64,000 bases of DNA from Flavobacterium yafengii (GCF_030010375.1 NZ_JASCRY010000004.1:1-64000); one strand, 5' to 3'. Positions 16,004 to 24,604 are shown, counted from the stretch's first letter. Made by a program: numbers and translations. Notes: generated from the sequence alone by a model not told the origin.

Positions 16004-16843
16004 ATGACTATGAAAAAATACGCTGCTATACTCCTGCTCCTTTTATCAACTACATTGACATTTGCACAGAAAAAGGAAAAAATAAAAGGCTCAAAAACAG
16101 TAACTGTAGAACAAAGGAAAGTGGGTAATTTCGAGTCGCTTACTGTTGAAGACAATCTCGAAGTATACTTGGAAAGAGGCGAAAAAACTGAACTAAAAAT
16201 TGAAGCCGATGAAAACTTACACGATATTATTTCTTTGGATTTAAGTGATAATATATTGCGCATTTATACTACAAAACAAGCCACCAATTATAAAAAAATG
16301 ATTGTTAGAGTAACCTATACGAATGATTTAAATCTGGTTACTTCAAAAAATGAAACTACTGTAAATGCAATTCAGGAAATTTTATTGAATGATTTCACAC
16401 TGAAAGCACATGATGCATCCAAACTATTTCTGAATGTGAATGCCAAAAACTTCGTATTACAATCTGATGATAAATCAAAAACCGAACTCAATTTAAAATC
16501 AGAAAATACTACCATCGAATTAAGTAAAAATGCATCTCTAAAAGCCTTAGTCACCACAACTGATTTGAAAGTGGATATGTACCAAAAATCAGATGCAACT
16601 ATTGAAGGAGATGCAACTAATGCCATTATTCGGTTGGATAATAACTCGAGCTTGACAGGAAATAAATTAACTATAAAAAATGTTGATGTAACCACCGAAA
16701 GTTATTCTAATTGTAGTGTAAATGCTGTAACAACCGTTATTATAGACGCCGCTAATAAATCAGAAATCCAACTTGTGGGCGCTCCAAAAATTGAAATCAG
16801 AAAATTTGCCGATGAAGCAAAATTGATAAAAAAGTTGAAATAG
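16004..16843 (+). CDS. Secreted DUF2807 domain protein
   Basis: This 279-residue protein has a cleavable signal peptide (MKKYAAILLLLLSTTLTFAQ). The ATG at 16010 is an equally good start, two codons in. The mature part repeats the DUF2807 opening seen in the previous lipoprotein (GSKTVTVEQRKVGNFESLTV, then LEVYLERGEKTELKIEAD) and continues as a repetitive beta-rich region rich in Asn, Ser and Thr. It is a second, diverged member beside the first, separated by a terminator, so it probably has its own promoter. Function is unknown. Confidence 0.82.
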   Translation: MTMKKYAAILLLLLSTTLTFAQKKEKIKGSKTVTVEQRKVGNFESLTVEDNLEVYLERGEKTELKIEADENLHDIISLDLSDNILRIYTTKQATNYKKMIVRVTYTNDLNLVTSKNETTVNAIQEILLNDFTLKAHDASKLFLNVNAKNFVLQSDDKSKTELNLKSENTTIELSKNASLKALVTTTDLKVDMYQKSDATIEGDATNAIIRLDNNSSLTGNKLTIKNVDVTTESYSNCSVNAVTTVIIDAANKSEIQLVGAPKIEIRKFADEAKLIKKLK

Positions 16844-16916
16844 AAAATCCTCTCCCCAACCCGCTCCAAAACAGAGGGAGTAAAAACTCGATTGATTAAT
16901 ATATCTTCTAACTAAC

Positions 16917-16954
16917 AAAAAGTCCCACTTGCAAAGGCAAATGGGACTTTTTTT
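16917..16954. terminator. Bidirectional terminator between DUF2807 gene and trxB
   Basis: The stem AGTCCCACTTGC / GCAAATGGGACT has one G-U pair, an A-rich left flank and a run of seven or more T on the right. The genes on either side converge. Confidence 0.88.
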
Positions 16955-16977
16955 ATATTAAAATTTTCTTACTAGGA

Positions 16978-17925
16978 TTATTCTTTAGAAGCCAAATATC
17001 TTTCAGCATCAAGTGCGGCCATACAACCTGTTCCGGCTGCTGTTATCGCTTGACGATATACATGATCCGCAGCATCACCTGCTACGAAAACGCCATCAAC
17101 ATTTGTTTTTGAAGTTCCTGGAGTATTGATAATATATCCTGTTTCGTCTAATGTGATATAATCTTTAAAAATATCTGTATTTGGTTTGTGACCAATAGCT
17201 ACGAAGAAACCAGTTGCAGGAATATCAAAAACTTCATTTGTAGTTTTATTTAAAGCCTTTACCCCAGTAACTACTTGCTCATCTCCTAATACTTCAACAG
17301 TATCGTGATTCATTAATATCGTAATGTTCTCTGTTTTGCGAACACGTTCTTCCATGATTTTTGAAGCTCTAAATTTTTCGCTACGCACCAACATGGTTAC
17401 TTTTTTACAAAGTTTTGACAAATAATGTGCTTCTTCACAAGCTGAATCTCCTGCTCCAACAATCACTACTTCTTGATTTCTATAGAAAAAACCGTCACAA
17501 ACAGCACAAGCCGAAACTCCACCACCCATTTTTAAATAGTGTTGTTCTGATGGCATCCCTAAATATTTAGCTGATGCTCCAGTAGAAATAATTACTGTTT
17601 CGCAATGCAATTCTATAGTATCATTGATCCAAACTTTATGGACATCTCCTGAAAAATCTACTTTAGTTGCCCAACCATCACGCACATCAGTACCAAAACG
17701 TTGTGCTTGTGCTTGCAATCCCACCATCATTTCCGGACCAGTAATTCCTTCAGGATTACCAGGCCAATTTTCTACTTCATTAGTAGTTGTTAGCTGCCCA
17801 CCAGGTTGCATTCCTTGGTATAAAACTGGATTCATGTTAGCTCTGGCGGCATATATTGCTGCGGTATAACCCGCTGGACCAGAACCTATAATAAGACATT
17901 TAATTTTTTCGATTGTATCTGACAT
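16978..17925 (-). CDS. trxB: Thioredoxin-disulfide reductase
   Basis: This 315-residue FAD flavoenzyme transfers electrons from NADPH to thioredoxin in the cytoplasm. It has the FAD dinucleotide motif GSGPAG (residues 14-19), the redox-active pair CAVC (Cys140, Cys143) followed by DG, the NADPH-binding motif GAGDSA (157-162), and the C-terminal FAD motif VFVAGDAADHVYRQA. Length and order match the low-molecular-weight bacterial enzyme. It is monocistronic, transcribed away from tRNA-Pro. It presumably reduces the cytoplasmic thioredoxin pool. Confidence 0.96.
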   Translation of the reverse strand: MSDTIEKIKCLIIGSGPAGYTAAIYAARANMNPVLYQGMQPGGQLTTTNEVENWPGNPEGITGPEMMVGLQAQAQRFGTDVRDGWATKVDFSGDVHKVWINDTIELHCETVIISTGASAKYLGMPSEQHYLKMGGGVSACAVCDGFFYRNQEVVIVGAGDSACEEAHYLSKLCKKVTMLVRSEKFRASKIMEERVRKTENITILMNHDTVEVLGDEQVVTGVKALNKTTNEVFDIPATGFFVAIGHKPNTDIFKDYITLDETGYIINTPGTSKTNVDGVFVAGDAADHVYRQAITAAGTGCMAALDAERYLASKE

Positions 17926-18042
17926 AGTACTTTTTTGTTACATTTTTGAAGTTGCAAATGTAGTTTTTTAATAAAAAAATACAGTTATAAAAGCATCATT
18001 TTTACCTATGCCAAAATAATATTCTCCTATTTACGCTTTTGA

Positions 18043-18073
18043 TTTGCTCAAATAAAAAATATTTCTATCTTTG
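18043..18073 (+). promoter_or_regulatory. Bacteroidota promoter of tRNA-Pro
   Basis: A -33 TTTG at 18043-18046 and a -7 TATCTTTG at 18066-18073 are separated by 19 bases. This matches the flavobacterial sigma consensus, and the tRNA begins 12 bases after the -7 box. Confidence 0.85.
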
Positions 18074-18084
18074 CACCAGAATTA

Positions 18085-18159
18085 CGGGGTGTAGCGTAGC
18101 TCGGTTATCGCGCCTGCTTTGGGAGCAGGAGGCCGCAGGTTCGAATCCTGCCACCCCGA
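18085..18159 (+). tRNA. tRNA-Pro (anticodon TGG)
   Basis: The acceptor arms CGGGGTG / CACCCCG pair fully. The anticodon stem CCTGC / GCAGG encloses TTTGGGA, giving anticodon TGG. The T arm GCAGG-TTCGAAT-CCTGC is intact. The CCA end is not encoded, since the sequence after discriminator A is CAA. Confidence 0.97.
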
Positions 18160-18160
18160 C

Positions 18161-18190
18161 AAAAGTCGAGCAGAAATGTTCGACTTTTTT
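18161..18190 (+). terminator. Terminator of tRNA-Pro
   Basis: The stem AAAAGTCGAGCA / TGTTCGACTTTT has one G-U pair and a GAAA loop, followed by T residues. It lies directly after the tRNA. Confidence 0.88.
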
Positions 18191-18264
18191 GTATAATAAA
18201 ATCTCCCTTATCGCGTCAGAAAAACCGTGAAGGCAAAAGTTCTAATTACCCATAATACAATAAA

Positions 18265-19014
18265 CTAAGCTGTAAAGTAAGGTTCCAAAATATCTTCAAA
18301 ATTATACAATCCTTTACTTTTATTTTTTAAATTTTCAGCAACAAAAATAACACCGCTGCCAAATGCTTCTCTTGAAATGGATTCGTGAATTAGTCGGACC
18401 GTTTGGAATGGAAATCCAAAAATTACTTCATGTTTTCCTACAATACCACCGGCTCTAACTGAATTTATATTTTCTTTTTCAACATTCAATGCCTCCGCAA
18501 TTTTAATTGCAGTGCCTGAAGTTCCTTCTTTTAATTTAAAATGTTCTTCATTGATTTCAATATCTACCCAAGGTGCAATTTTTTTTAAAAATTTAGCTGC
18601 AAACAACAAATAATTAACCCCTAAAGTAATGTTTGGAGACCAAAACACAGTGGTTTGCAAGGCTAACTCTTTCAGTAATTTCATTTCACTTTCTTTATAA
18701 TGCGATATAGCTGAAATAATTTTAATTTCACGCTCGGCAGCTATTGATCCATAAGTATAAATTCCTTGGTCTGAAGAAAAATCGATGATAATATCCACTG
18801 GGTGTTTATCTAAAAGCTCTTGCATTGAAATAGTAGCACTTGAATATATCAATCCTGATTCATCAGAATGTACACCTAAGAATTCAGGAACAGACCTGTG
18901 TTCTAAAAGGATACTTTGCCTTAACACCCATTCCAAACAAAACCCTTCGTTTTGAAGAATTACCGAGGCTACGGCTTTACCAGTTTTTCCAAATCCTATT
19001 AATCCAATTTTCAT
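18265..19014 (-). CDS. DapB-like paralogue with degenerate active site
   Basis: This 249-residue protein has the DapB fold: N-terminal GFGKTG (7-12), SPNITLGVN matching the SSNFSLGVN of true DapB, and a SGTA motif at 166-169. Aligned on SGTA with the true DapB in this window (22161), the catalytic HHxxK is replaced: His131 becomes Glu157, Lys135 becomes Leu161, and only the second His (158) remains. The GTTG nucleotide-binding motif is also missing (SAISHY instead). It is therefore unlikely to be an ordinary 4-hydroxy-tetrahydrodipicolinate reductase. A related oxidoreductase or non-catalytic role is inference. It lies alone between tRNA-Pro and a structured intergenic element. Confidence 0.8.
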   Translation of the reverse strand: MKIGLIGFGKTGKAVASVILQNEGFCLEWVLRQSILLEHRSVPEFLGVHSDESGLIYSSATISMQELLDKHPVDIIIDFSSDQGIYTYGSIAAEREIKIISAISHYKESEMKLLKELALQTTVFWSPNITLGVNYLLFAAKFLKKIAPWVDIEINEEHFKLKEGTSGTAIKIAEALNVEKENINSVRAGGIVGKHEVIFGFPFQTVRLIHESISREAFGSGVIFVAENLKNKSKGLYNFEDILEPYFTA

Positions 19015-19687
19015 ATTATTGTTTGTTATTTTTATTGTAATAAATTAAGCAACATATTAATCTAAAAATCTTTTAATAATTAAATCACCTCTGAAATAAG
19101 CAGCACATCTTCTTTTATTTTTAATGGCATTTGTTTTAAAATTATTTTTCTTGAAATAGAATAACTACTTTTTTATAAAAATCTAATCTCAAATAAAAAA
19201 TGATAAATGGTTCAAAAGCCAACCTTACGATTAAAAGAGAATAAATCAAGACATTATAACTATTGAAAAATATAAACTATACGTAATGTAAACATAGACA
19301 TTTCAATCTGGTTAACAACTTCAGAATATCCTTTTATTATGCCTATTCCATTTCTTGCTTTTATTCCTTTTTCAGAAAAGAAAACTCACTATCAAAACTT
19401 CATTTTCTTTAGCCCAGATGGCAGTGAAAAGCTTCGACGAGCTGCTCTCGATTTTTTCTTGACAGAAAAGAGCGACCAAAGGAAGCTCCTTTTATGGCTT
19501 AAGAAAAAACTGGGAGCAGCTCAAGAACTTGTAACGCACAGCTGGAATAGCTCCTACAAAATGAAATCTGTTTTGAAAATGGGAATTATCAAATAGCAAC
19601 TAATCAAGCTTTAACAAATGTTAACAAAATAGATTTTTAGAAACCATAAATAATTGTATTTTTACGGTTCAAAATTTAGAAAAATAA
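19015..19687. other. 673-bp intergenic region
   Basis: It lies between the divergent DapB paralogue and parA. The left 390 bp is AT-rich with no gene that I can support. The right part holds the structured element at 19411-19554. An 85-codon open frame (19339-19596) overlaps the element's paired arms and looks like no known protein, so I do not call it a gene. Confidence 0.7.
19411..19554 (+). ncRNA. Structured RNA-like element, copy 1 (long form)
   Basis: The closing stem pairs AGC-CCAG (19411-19417) with CTGG (19542-19545), bulge AATA, then GCT (19550-19552). Conserved internal bases are GATGGCAGTG on the left and GTAACGCACAGC on the right. In between is a long inserted arm: GAGCTGCTC (19439-19447) pairs with GAGCAGCTC (19514-19522), TTTTTTCTT (19452-19460) pairs with AAGAAAAAA (19501-19509), and an apical AAAAGAGC / GCTC-C-TTTT hairpin lies at 19466-19493. 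Two shorter relatives occur at 46213 and 57665. Whether it is transcribed is unknown; it may be a dispersed repeat. Confidence 0.6.
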
Positions 19688-20455
19688 ATGGGCAAAATCA
19701 TCGCGATTGCTAATCAAAAAGGTGGAGTTGGAAAGACTACAACGTCTGTAAATCTAGCTGCTTCACTGGGTGTTTTAGAAAAAAAAGTGTTACTTATTGA
19801 CGCTGATCCACAGGCAAATGCGTCTTCAGGATTAGGTATTGATGTTGAATCTGTTGAGATAGGTACGTACCAAATTCTGGAACATAGTCATACGCCAAAA
19901 GAGGCCATCATACAATGTTCTGCTCCAAATGTGGACGTAATTCCATCGCATATTGACCTTGTTGCTATTGAAATCGAATTAGTCGATAAAGAAAACAGGG
20001 AATATATGCTTAAAAAAGCATTGGAAAGTGTCAAAGACGAGTACGATTATATCATCATCGATTGCGCTCCATCTCTTGGATTGCTTACGTTGAATGCTTT
20101 GACTGCTGCTGACTCTGTGATTATTCCTATTCAATGTGAGTATTTTGCACTGGAAGGTTTAGGAAAATTATTGAATACGATAAAAAGCATCCAAAAAATT
20201 CACAATCCGGATTTAGACATCGAAGGGTTATTATTGACCATGTTTGACTCGAGATTGCGTTTATCAAACCAAGTAGTTGAAGAGGTTCAAAAACATTTCA
20301 ATGACATGGTTTTTGACACCATTATTCAAAGAAATGTAAAACTGAGCGAAGCACCAAGCTTTGGAGAAAGTATAATAAACTACGATGCAACAAGCAAAGG
20401 AGCAACTAATTACTTACATCTGGCTCAAGAAGTTATAAAGAAAAACAGTAAATAG
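19688..20455 (+). CDS. parA: Chromosome partitioning ATPase ParA (Soj)
   Basis: This 255-residue ParA/MinD-type ATPase has the deviant Walker A KGGVGKTTT (residues 11-19), Walker A' LLIDADPQANAS, and Walker B YIIIDCAPSLGLLTLNAL. It drives segregation of the replication origin by binding non-specific DNA as an ATP dimer, released by ParB. Short length and no N-terminal DNA-binding domain identify the chromosomal Soj type. parB follows after 4 bp. The start is fixed by MGKIIAIANQKGG at the first strand. Confidence 0.96.
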   Translation: MGKIIAIANQKGGVGKTTTSVNLAASLGVLEKKVLLIDADPQANASSGLGIDVESVEIGTYQILEHSHTPKEAIIQCSAPNVDVIPSHIDLVAIEIELVDKENREYMLKKALESVKDEYDYIIIDCAPSLGLLTLNALTAADSVIIPIQCEYFALEGLGKLLNTIKSIQKIHNPDLDIEGLLLTMFDSRLRLSNQVVEEVQKHFNDMVFDTIIQRNVKLSEAPSFGESIINYDATSKGATNYLHLAQEVIKKNSK

Positions 20456-20459
20456 TTTT

Positions 20460-21359
20460 ATGGCAAAAGCAATAAAAAAACAAGCCTTAGGAAGAGGATT
20501 ATCTGCGTTATTGAAAGATCCGGAAAATGATATAAAATCCGTTGCCGATAAAAATGCCGATAAAGTTGTAGGAAATATTATTGAGCTTGAAATTGAAGCA
20601 ATTGAAATAAATCCGTTTCAGCCAAGAAGTAATTTCAATGAGGAATCATTGAGAGAATTAGCGACTTCTATTAAAGAATTAGGTGTTATTCAGCCTATCA
20701 CCGTACGTAAATTAGACTTCAATAAATACCAATTGATTTCGGGTGAGCGTCGTCTTCGTGCGTCGACTCTTGTGGGATTGAAAACAGTTCCTGCTTACAT
20801 TCGTATTGCAAATGACAACGAATCATTGGTTATGGCTTTGGTGGAAAACATCCAGCGCCATGATTTAGATCCAATTGAGATTGCACTTTCGTACCAACGT
20901 TTGATTGACGAAATTCAATTAACCCAGGAACAAATGAGTGAGCGTGTGGGAAAAAAACGTTCTACAATCGCTAATTATTTGAGACTTTTAAAATTAGATC
21001 CGATAATCCAAACCGGAATTCGTGATGGTTTCATCAGCATGGGTCATGGTCGTGCGATAATCAATATTGAAGACCAAGATATCCAAACTGATATTTATCA
21101 AAAAATCGTCAGTCAAAATCTATCCGTTCGCGATACTGAAGCTTTGGTAAAAAACTATCAGGAAAGTTTAAAACCTAAACCTGCCGGTAAACCAAAAGCA
21201 GCTTCATTTGAAATTGCAGATGCCCATAAAAGTACTTTTACAAATTATTTTGGAACCAAAGTCGATGTGAAAGTAGCAGGAAACGGCAAAGGAAAAATCA
21301 CTATTCCATTTCATTCTGAAGAAGACTTCAACAGAATTATTAAATTAATAAACGAGTAG
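20460..21359 (+). CDS. parB: Chromosome partitioning protein ParB (Spo0J)
   Basis: This 299-residue ParB has a basic N-terminal ParA-stimulating region (KKQALGRGLSALL), the CTPase/ParB-N domain with NPFQPR, GERRLRAS and LVENIQRHDLDPIE, and a helix-turn-helix (LTQEQMSERVGKKRSTIANYLRLL) that recognises parS. A C-terminal dimerisation domain follows. It loads at parS near the origin and slides as a clamp. No exact parS was identified by eye in this window. The stop codon overlaps the next gene's GTG by one base. Confidence 0.96.
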   Translation: MAKAIKKQALGRGLSALLKDPENDIKSVADKNADKVVGNIIELEIEAIEINPFQPRSNFNEESLRELATSIKELGVIQPITVRKLDFNKYQLISGERRLRASTLVGLKTVPAYIRIANDNESLVMALVENIQRHDLDPIEIALSYQRLIDEIQLTQEQMSERVGKKRSTIANYLRLLKLDPIIQTGIRDGFISMGHGRAIINIEDQDIQTDIYQKIVSQNLSVRDTEALVKNYQESLKPKPAGKPKAASFEIADAHKSTFTNYFGTKVDVKVAGNGKGKITIPFHSEEDFNRIIKLINE

Positions 21360-21919
21360 TGCATAAAATTATTTTCATAGGTCTATTCCTTTTTATTGCA
21401 GGAAACACTACTGTTTTTGCCCAAACGGAAACAGAAGCAGTGCTTGTCGCAAAAGATACTTTGAAATCAAATGACATTGATCCATTGACTCCTGCAAAAG
21501 CAGCTTTCTTTTCAGCAATTTTGCCGGGTTTAGGTCAGGCTTACAATAAAAAATACTGGAAAATACCGCTCGTTTATGGAGCCATTGGAACCAGTCTCTA
21601 TTTTTATATCGATAGCAATAAAAAATACCATCAATATAGAGACGCTTATAAAAGTCGATTGGAAGGATATGTTACCGACGATTTAGCTTTCTTAGATAAT
21701 AATCGATTAATCGCCGGACAAAAATTTTATCAGCGAAATCGTGATTTATCAGCATTATTTGTTGTGGCTTTTTATGCCTTAAATATTATTGATGCTAATG
21801 TTAATGCGCACCTATTGCAATTTAATGTGGATGAAAACTTATCGATGAGACCAGTTCTTTATCAGAATGATGTAACATTTAAGACTAATGTAGGACTAAC
21901 ATTTAATTATAATTTTTAG
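21359..21919 (+). CDS. DUF5683 domain protein
   Basis: This 186-residue protein has a signal peptide (cleavage near TVFAQ) and a DUF5683 body. The hallmark segment is TPAKAAFFSAILPGLGQAYNKKYWKIP, followed by a hydrophobic helix and a second one near residues 135-150. The start is GTG at 21359, sharing its G with the parB stop codon, which indicates translational coupling. The family is of unknown function but is commonly located between parB and dapB in flavobacteria. The C-terminal FNYNF resembles an outer-membrane beta signal, which is only suggestive. Confidence 0.82.
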   Translation: MHKIIFIGLFLFIAGNTTVFAQTETEAVLVAKDTLKSNDIDPLTPAKAAFFSAILPGLGQAYNKKYWKIPLVYGAIGTSLYFYIDSNKKYHQYRDAYKSRLEGYVTDDLAFLDNNRLIAGQKFYQRNRDLSALFVVAFYALNIIDANVNAHLLQFNVDENLSMRPVLYQNDVTFKTNVGLTFNYNF

Positions 21920-21955
21920 AAGCCAAAAGCTTAAATAAAGAAAAAATAGCTCATT

Positions 21956-22156
21956 ATGTCATTAATTAATAAAATAGGGAAGAAATATTTTTTTATTATT
22001 ACTACAGTTTTGTTATTAATCACTTTAATAAATTATTCAGAAATTAAAGAGCTTGAGACTATTCGAATGAATAATTTCTTTTCTGGATTTATCGCTGGAT
22101 TTTTAATAAGTCTCTTGTTTGCGGGAATCGTAAATTATTCAAAATTTAAAAAATAA
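21956..22156 (+). CDS. Small two-helix membrane protein, hypothetical
   Basis: This 66-residue protein is not recognised. Two hydrophobic stretches are visible, at about residues 11-24 and 43-60, with basic ends (IGKK, KFKK). The spacing supports a real gene: ATG lies 37 bp after DUF5683 and the stop is 4 bp before the dapB ATG, on the same strand and within a run of cotranscribed genes. No function can be proposed. Confidence 0.6.
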   Translation: MSLINKIGKKYFFIITTVLLLITLINYSEIKELETIRMNNFFSGFIAGFLISLLFAGIVNYSKFKK

Positions 22157-22160
22157 ACAA

Positions 22161-22859
22161 ATGAAAATTGCGCTTTTAGGATACGGAAAAATGGGTCAGG
22201 TAATTGAAAGAATTGCACTGGAAAGAGGTCATGAAATCGTTTTGAAAAAAGATGAAAATAATACTTTTGACGGTCTTTCAAATGCTGATGTGGCTATAGA
22301 TTTCAGTGTTCCAACTGCTGCAGTCTCTAACATTTCCAGTTGTTTCCATGCTAATGTCCCTGTAATTTCAGGAACAACAGGCTGGCTAGAACATTATGAT
22401 GAAATGGCGGCACTTTGCACAGCTAAGAACGGTGGTTTTATCTCCAGTTCTAACTTTAGTTTAGGCGTGAATATTTTCTTTGAACTCAATGAATATTTGG
22501 CAAAAATAATGTCAAAATTTGACAGTTACTCGGTTGATATGGAAGAAATTCATCATACCCAAAAACTAGACGCACCAAGTGGCACAGCGATTTCATTAGC
22601 CAAAGGAGTAATTGAAAACAGTTCGTATACCAACTGGACATTAGAAAAACCTGAAGCGAAGCAAATTCATATCGAAGCAAAAAGAATAGGAACTGTTCCG
22701 GGAACGCACACCGTAACTTATAATTCTGTTGTTGATGCTATCGAAATAAAACATACCGCACACAATCGTGAAGGTTTTGCTCTTGGTGCTGTAATAGCAG
22801 CCGAATGGATTGTGGGAAAACAAGGGATTTTCACAATGAAGGATGTATTAGAATTTTAG
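22161..22859 (+). CDS. dapB: 4-hydroxy-tetrahydrodipicolinate reductase
   Basis: This 232-residue enzyme carries out the second committed step of the diaminopimelate/lysine pathway, reducing hydroxy-tetrahydrodipicolinate with NAD(P)H. It has GYGKMG (7-12) for the cofactor, GTTGW (71-75), and the catalytic motif EIHHTQKLDAPSGTA with His131, His132 and Lys135, all intact. It is shorter than the about 270-residue proteobacterial form, as usual in Bacteroidota. It supplies the precursor for peptidoglycan crosslinks. It contrasts with the degenerate paralogue at 18265. Confidence 0.95.
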   Translation: MKIALLGYGKMGQVIERIALERGHEIVLKKDENNTFDGLSNADVAIDFSVPTAAVSNISSCFHANVPVISGTTGWLEHYDEMAALCTAKNGGFISSSNFSLGVNIFFELNEYLAKIMSKFDSYSVDMEEIHHTQKLDAPSGTAISLAKGVIENSSYTNWTLEKPEAKQIHIEAKRIGTVPGTHTVTYNSVVDAIEIKHTAHNREGFALGAVIAAEWIVGKQGIFTMKDVLEF

Positions 22860-22958
22860 AATTAGACAAATAGACTTTTAGATAGTTCGATTTTTAGAAA
22901 TCATAAAACTTTCTGATTTTCGAATAAACAAATAACCGGTTAACCAAATAAACATATT

Positions 22959-24545
22959 ATGTCAGTATATCAATGGTTTATATTTTTTCTACTTGTACAA
23001 ATAGTTCACTTTTTAGGAACATGGAAATTATATGAAAGCGCAGGAAGGAAACGTTGGGAAGCAGCTATTCCAGTATACAACGCTATTGTTTTGATGAAAA
23101 TAATAGGCCGCCCTACTTGGTGGACCATTTTACTTTTTATCCCAATTATTAATTTGATTATGTTTCCTGTAATCTGGGTAGAAACATTGAGAAGTTTTGG
23201 AAAACGATCTGGATTAGACACTTTTTTAGGGCTTATAACTCTTGGATTTTACATCTATTATGTCAATTACACTCAAAAATTAAATTATATAGCTGACAGA
23301 AGTTTAAGCCCAGAAAACAAAGCAGCTGATACCGTTAGCTCTTTACTTTTTGCAGTTATCGTAGCAACTTTGGTTCACACCTATTTAATTCAACCGTATA
23401 CAATTCCTACCTCTTCCTTGGAAAAATCCTTATTGGTAGGTGACTTTTTATTTGTAAGCAAGATGAATTATGGTGCCCGAATTCCAATGACAACTGTGGC
23501 ATTGCCAATGGTTCACGATTCGATACCTTTAGTTCAAAAAAAATCATACTTAACTTGGCCACAGTTACCTTATTTAAGATTACCGGGAATTCAAAACATA
23601 AACAGAACGGATATCGTTGTATTTAACTGGCCGGTTGATACCGTTTATAGATTTTTTGACACTTCAAAAAGACGCGCATTCAAACCAGTAGACAAGAAAT
23701 CGAATTACGTTAAAAGATGTGTTGGAATCCCTGGAGACAACTTGTCTATAAAAGACGGCATGATTTATATTGATGGCAAACTATTGGAAATGCCCGAAAG
23801 AGCAAAACCACAATTCTCTTATAAAGTAGCATTAGACGGTAAAACGCCAATCGATTTTGAACATTTACTTAAAGAGATGGACGTAACTGACCCTGTACTT
23901 GTTACTGATGAAACGAGAAGAGATACATTATTCTTTAGTGCATTAACAGCTGCCGGAGCGGAAAGATTGAAAAATGTACCCGGTGTAACTGGAGTAACAA
24001 GACAAATATCTAAAGTTGTTGATCAATCTAATAATGGAAAAGGTGTTTTCCCACACATAAATAAATGGAACGCTGATAACTTCGGTCCAATCTATGTCCC
24101 AGAAAAAGGAAAAACTGTTGCTTTAACAACAGAATCATTGCCATTTTATAAAACCATAATTACTGATTATGAAACAAATGAAAATGGAGAAAAAAACGAC
24201 CTTAAAGTAACAGGAAACGAAATAAGACTAAACGGAAAAGTAGTTAAAGATTACACTTTCCAACAAAATTATTACTGGATGATGGGTGACAACCGTCATA
24301 ACTCTGAAGACAGTCGTTTTTGGGGATTTGTTCCTGAAAATCACATTGTAGGGAAACCTATTTTCATCTGGTTAAGTTGGGATACAAACGGTAAAGGTTT
24401 GAATAAAATACGTTGGGACAGAGTTTTTACAACTGTTAGCGGTGAAGGCCAACCTCAATCTTATTTTAAATATTTCCTAATCGCTTTAGCGGCATTTTTC
24501 ATTGGAGATTATTTTTGGAAAAAAAGAAAAGAGGGAAAAAATTAG
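22959..24545 (+). CDS. lepB: Signal peptidase I, long flavobacterial form
   Basis: This 528-residue protein cleaves signal peptides of exported proteins at the outer face of the inner membrane. An N-terminal part of about 110 residues with several hydrophobic helices resembles the DUF5684 membrane domain. The S26 peptidase domain follows: the catalytic Ser is probably Ser153 (YTIPTSSLEKSL) and the catalytic Lys is Lys252 (YVKRCVGIPGDN). The conserved GDNRHNSEDSRFWG box is near residue 443. A C-terminal membrane helix precedes a KKRKEGKN tail. A long insertion lies between the Lys box and the GDN box. At more than 500 residues it is far longer than the usual 200-320. Confidence 0.93.
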   Translation: MSVYQWFIFFLLVQIVHFLGTWKLYESAGRKRWEAAIPVYNAIVLMKIIGRPTWWTILLFIPIINLIMFPVIWVETLRSFGKRSGLDTFLGLITLGFYIYYVNYTQKLNYIADRSLSPENKAADTVSSLLFAVIVATLVHTYLIQPYTIPTSSLEKSLLVGDFLFVSKMNYGARIPMTTVALPMVHDSIPLVQKKSYLTWPQLPYLRLPGIQNINRTDIVVFNWPVDTVYRFFDTSKRRAFKPVDKKSNYVKRCVGIPGDNLSIKDGMIYIDGKLLEMPERAKPQFSYKVALDGKTPIDFEHLLKEMDVTDPVLVTDETRRDTLFFSALTAAGAERLKNVPGVTGVTRQISKVVDQSNNGKGVFPHINKWNADNFGPIYVPEKGKTVALTTESLPFYKTIITDYETNENGEKNDLKVTGNEIRLNGKVVKDYTFQQNYYWMMGDNRHNSEDSRFWGFVPENHIVGKPIFIWLSWDTNGKGLNKIRWDRVFTTVSGEGQPQSYFKYFLIALAAFFIGDYFWKKRKEGKN

Positions 24546-24561
24546 TCAAAAGTTTCAAAGT

Positions 24562-24604
24562 AAAAAGTCATAAAGCTTCTATTTAATTTAGCTTTATGAC
24601 TTTT
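24562..24604. terminator. 15-bp AT-rich hairpin after lepB
   Basis: AAAAGTCATAAAGCT pairs with AGCTTTATGACTTTT around a 12-base loop. It probably ends lepB transcripts, although the T run is only four bases. Confidence 0.6.

Noticed and set aside
18039..18230. 63-codon open frame
   Set aside because: It runs through tRNA-Pro and its terminator.
19339..19596. 85-codon open frame before parA
   Set aside because: It overlaps the paired arms of the structured element, its composition reflects inverted repeats, and it matches no family that I recognise.
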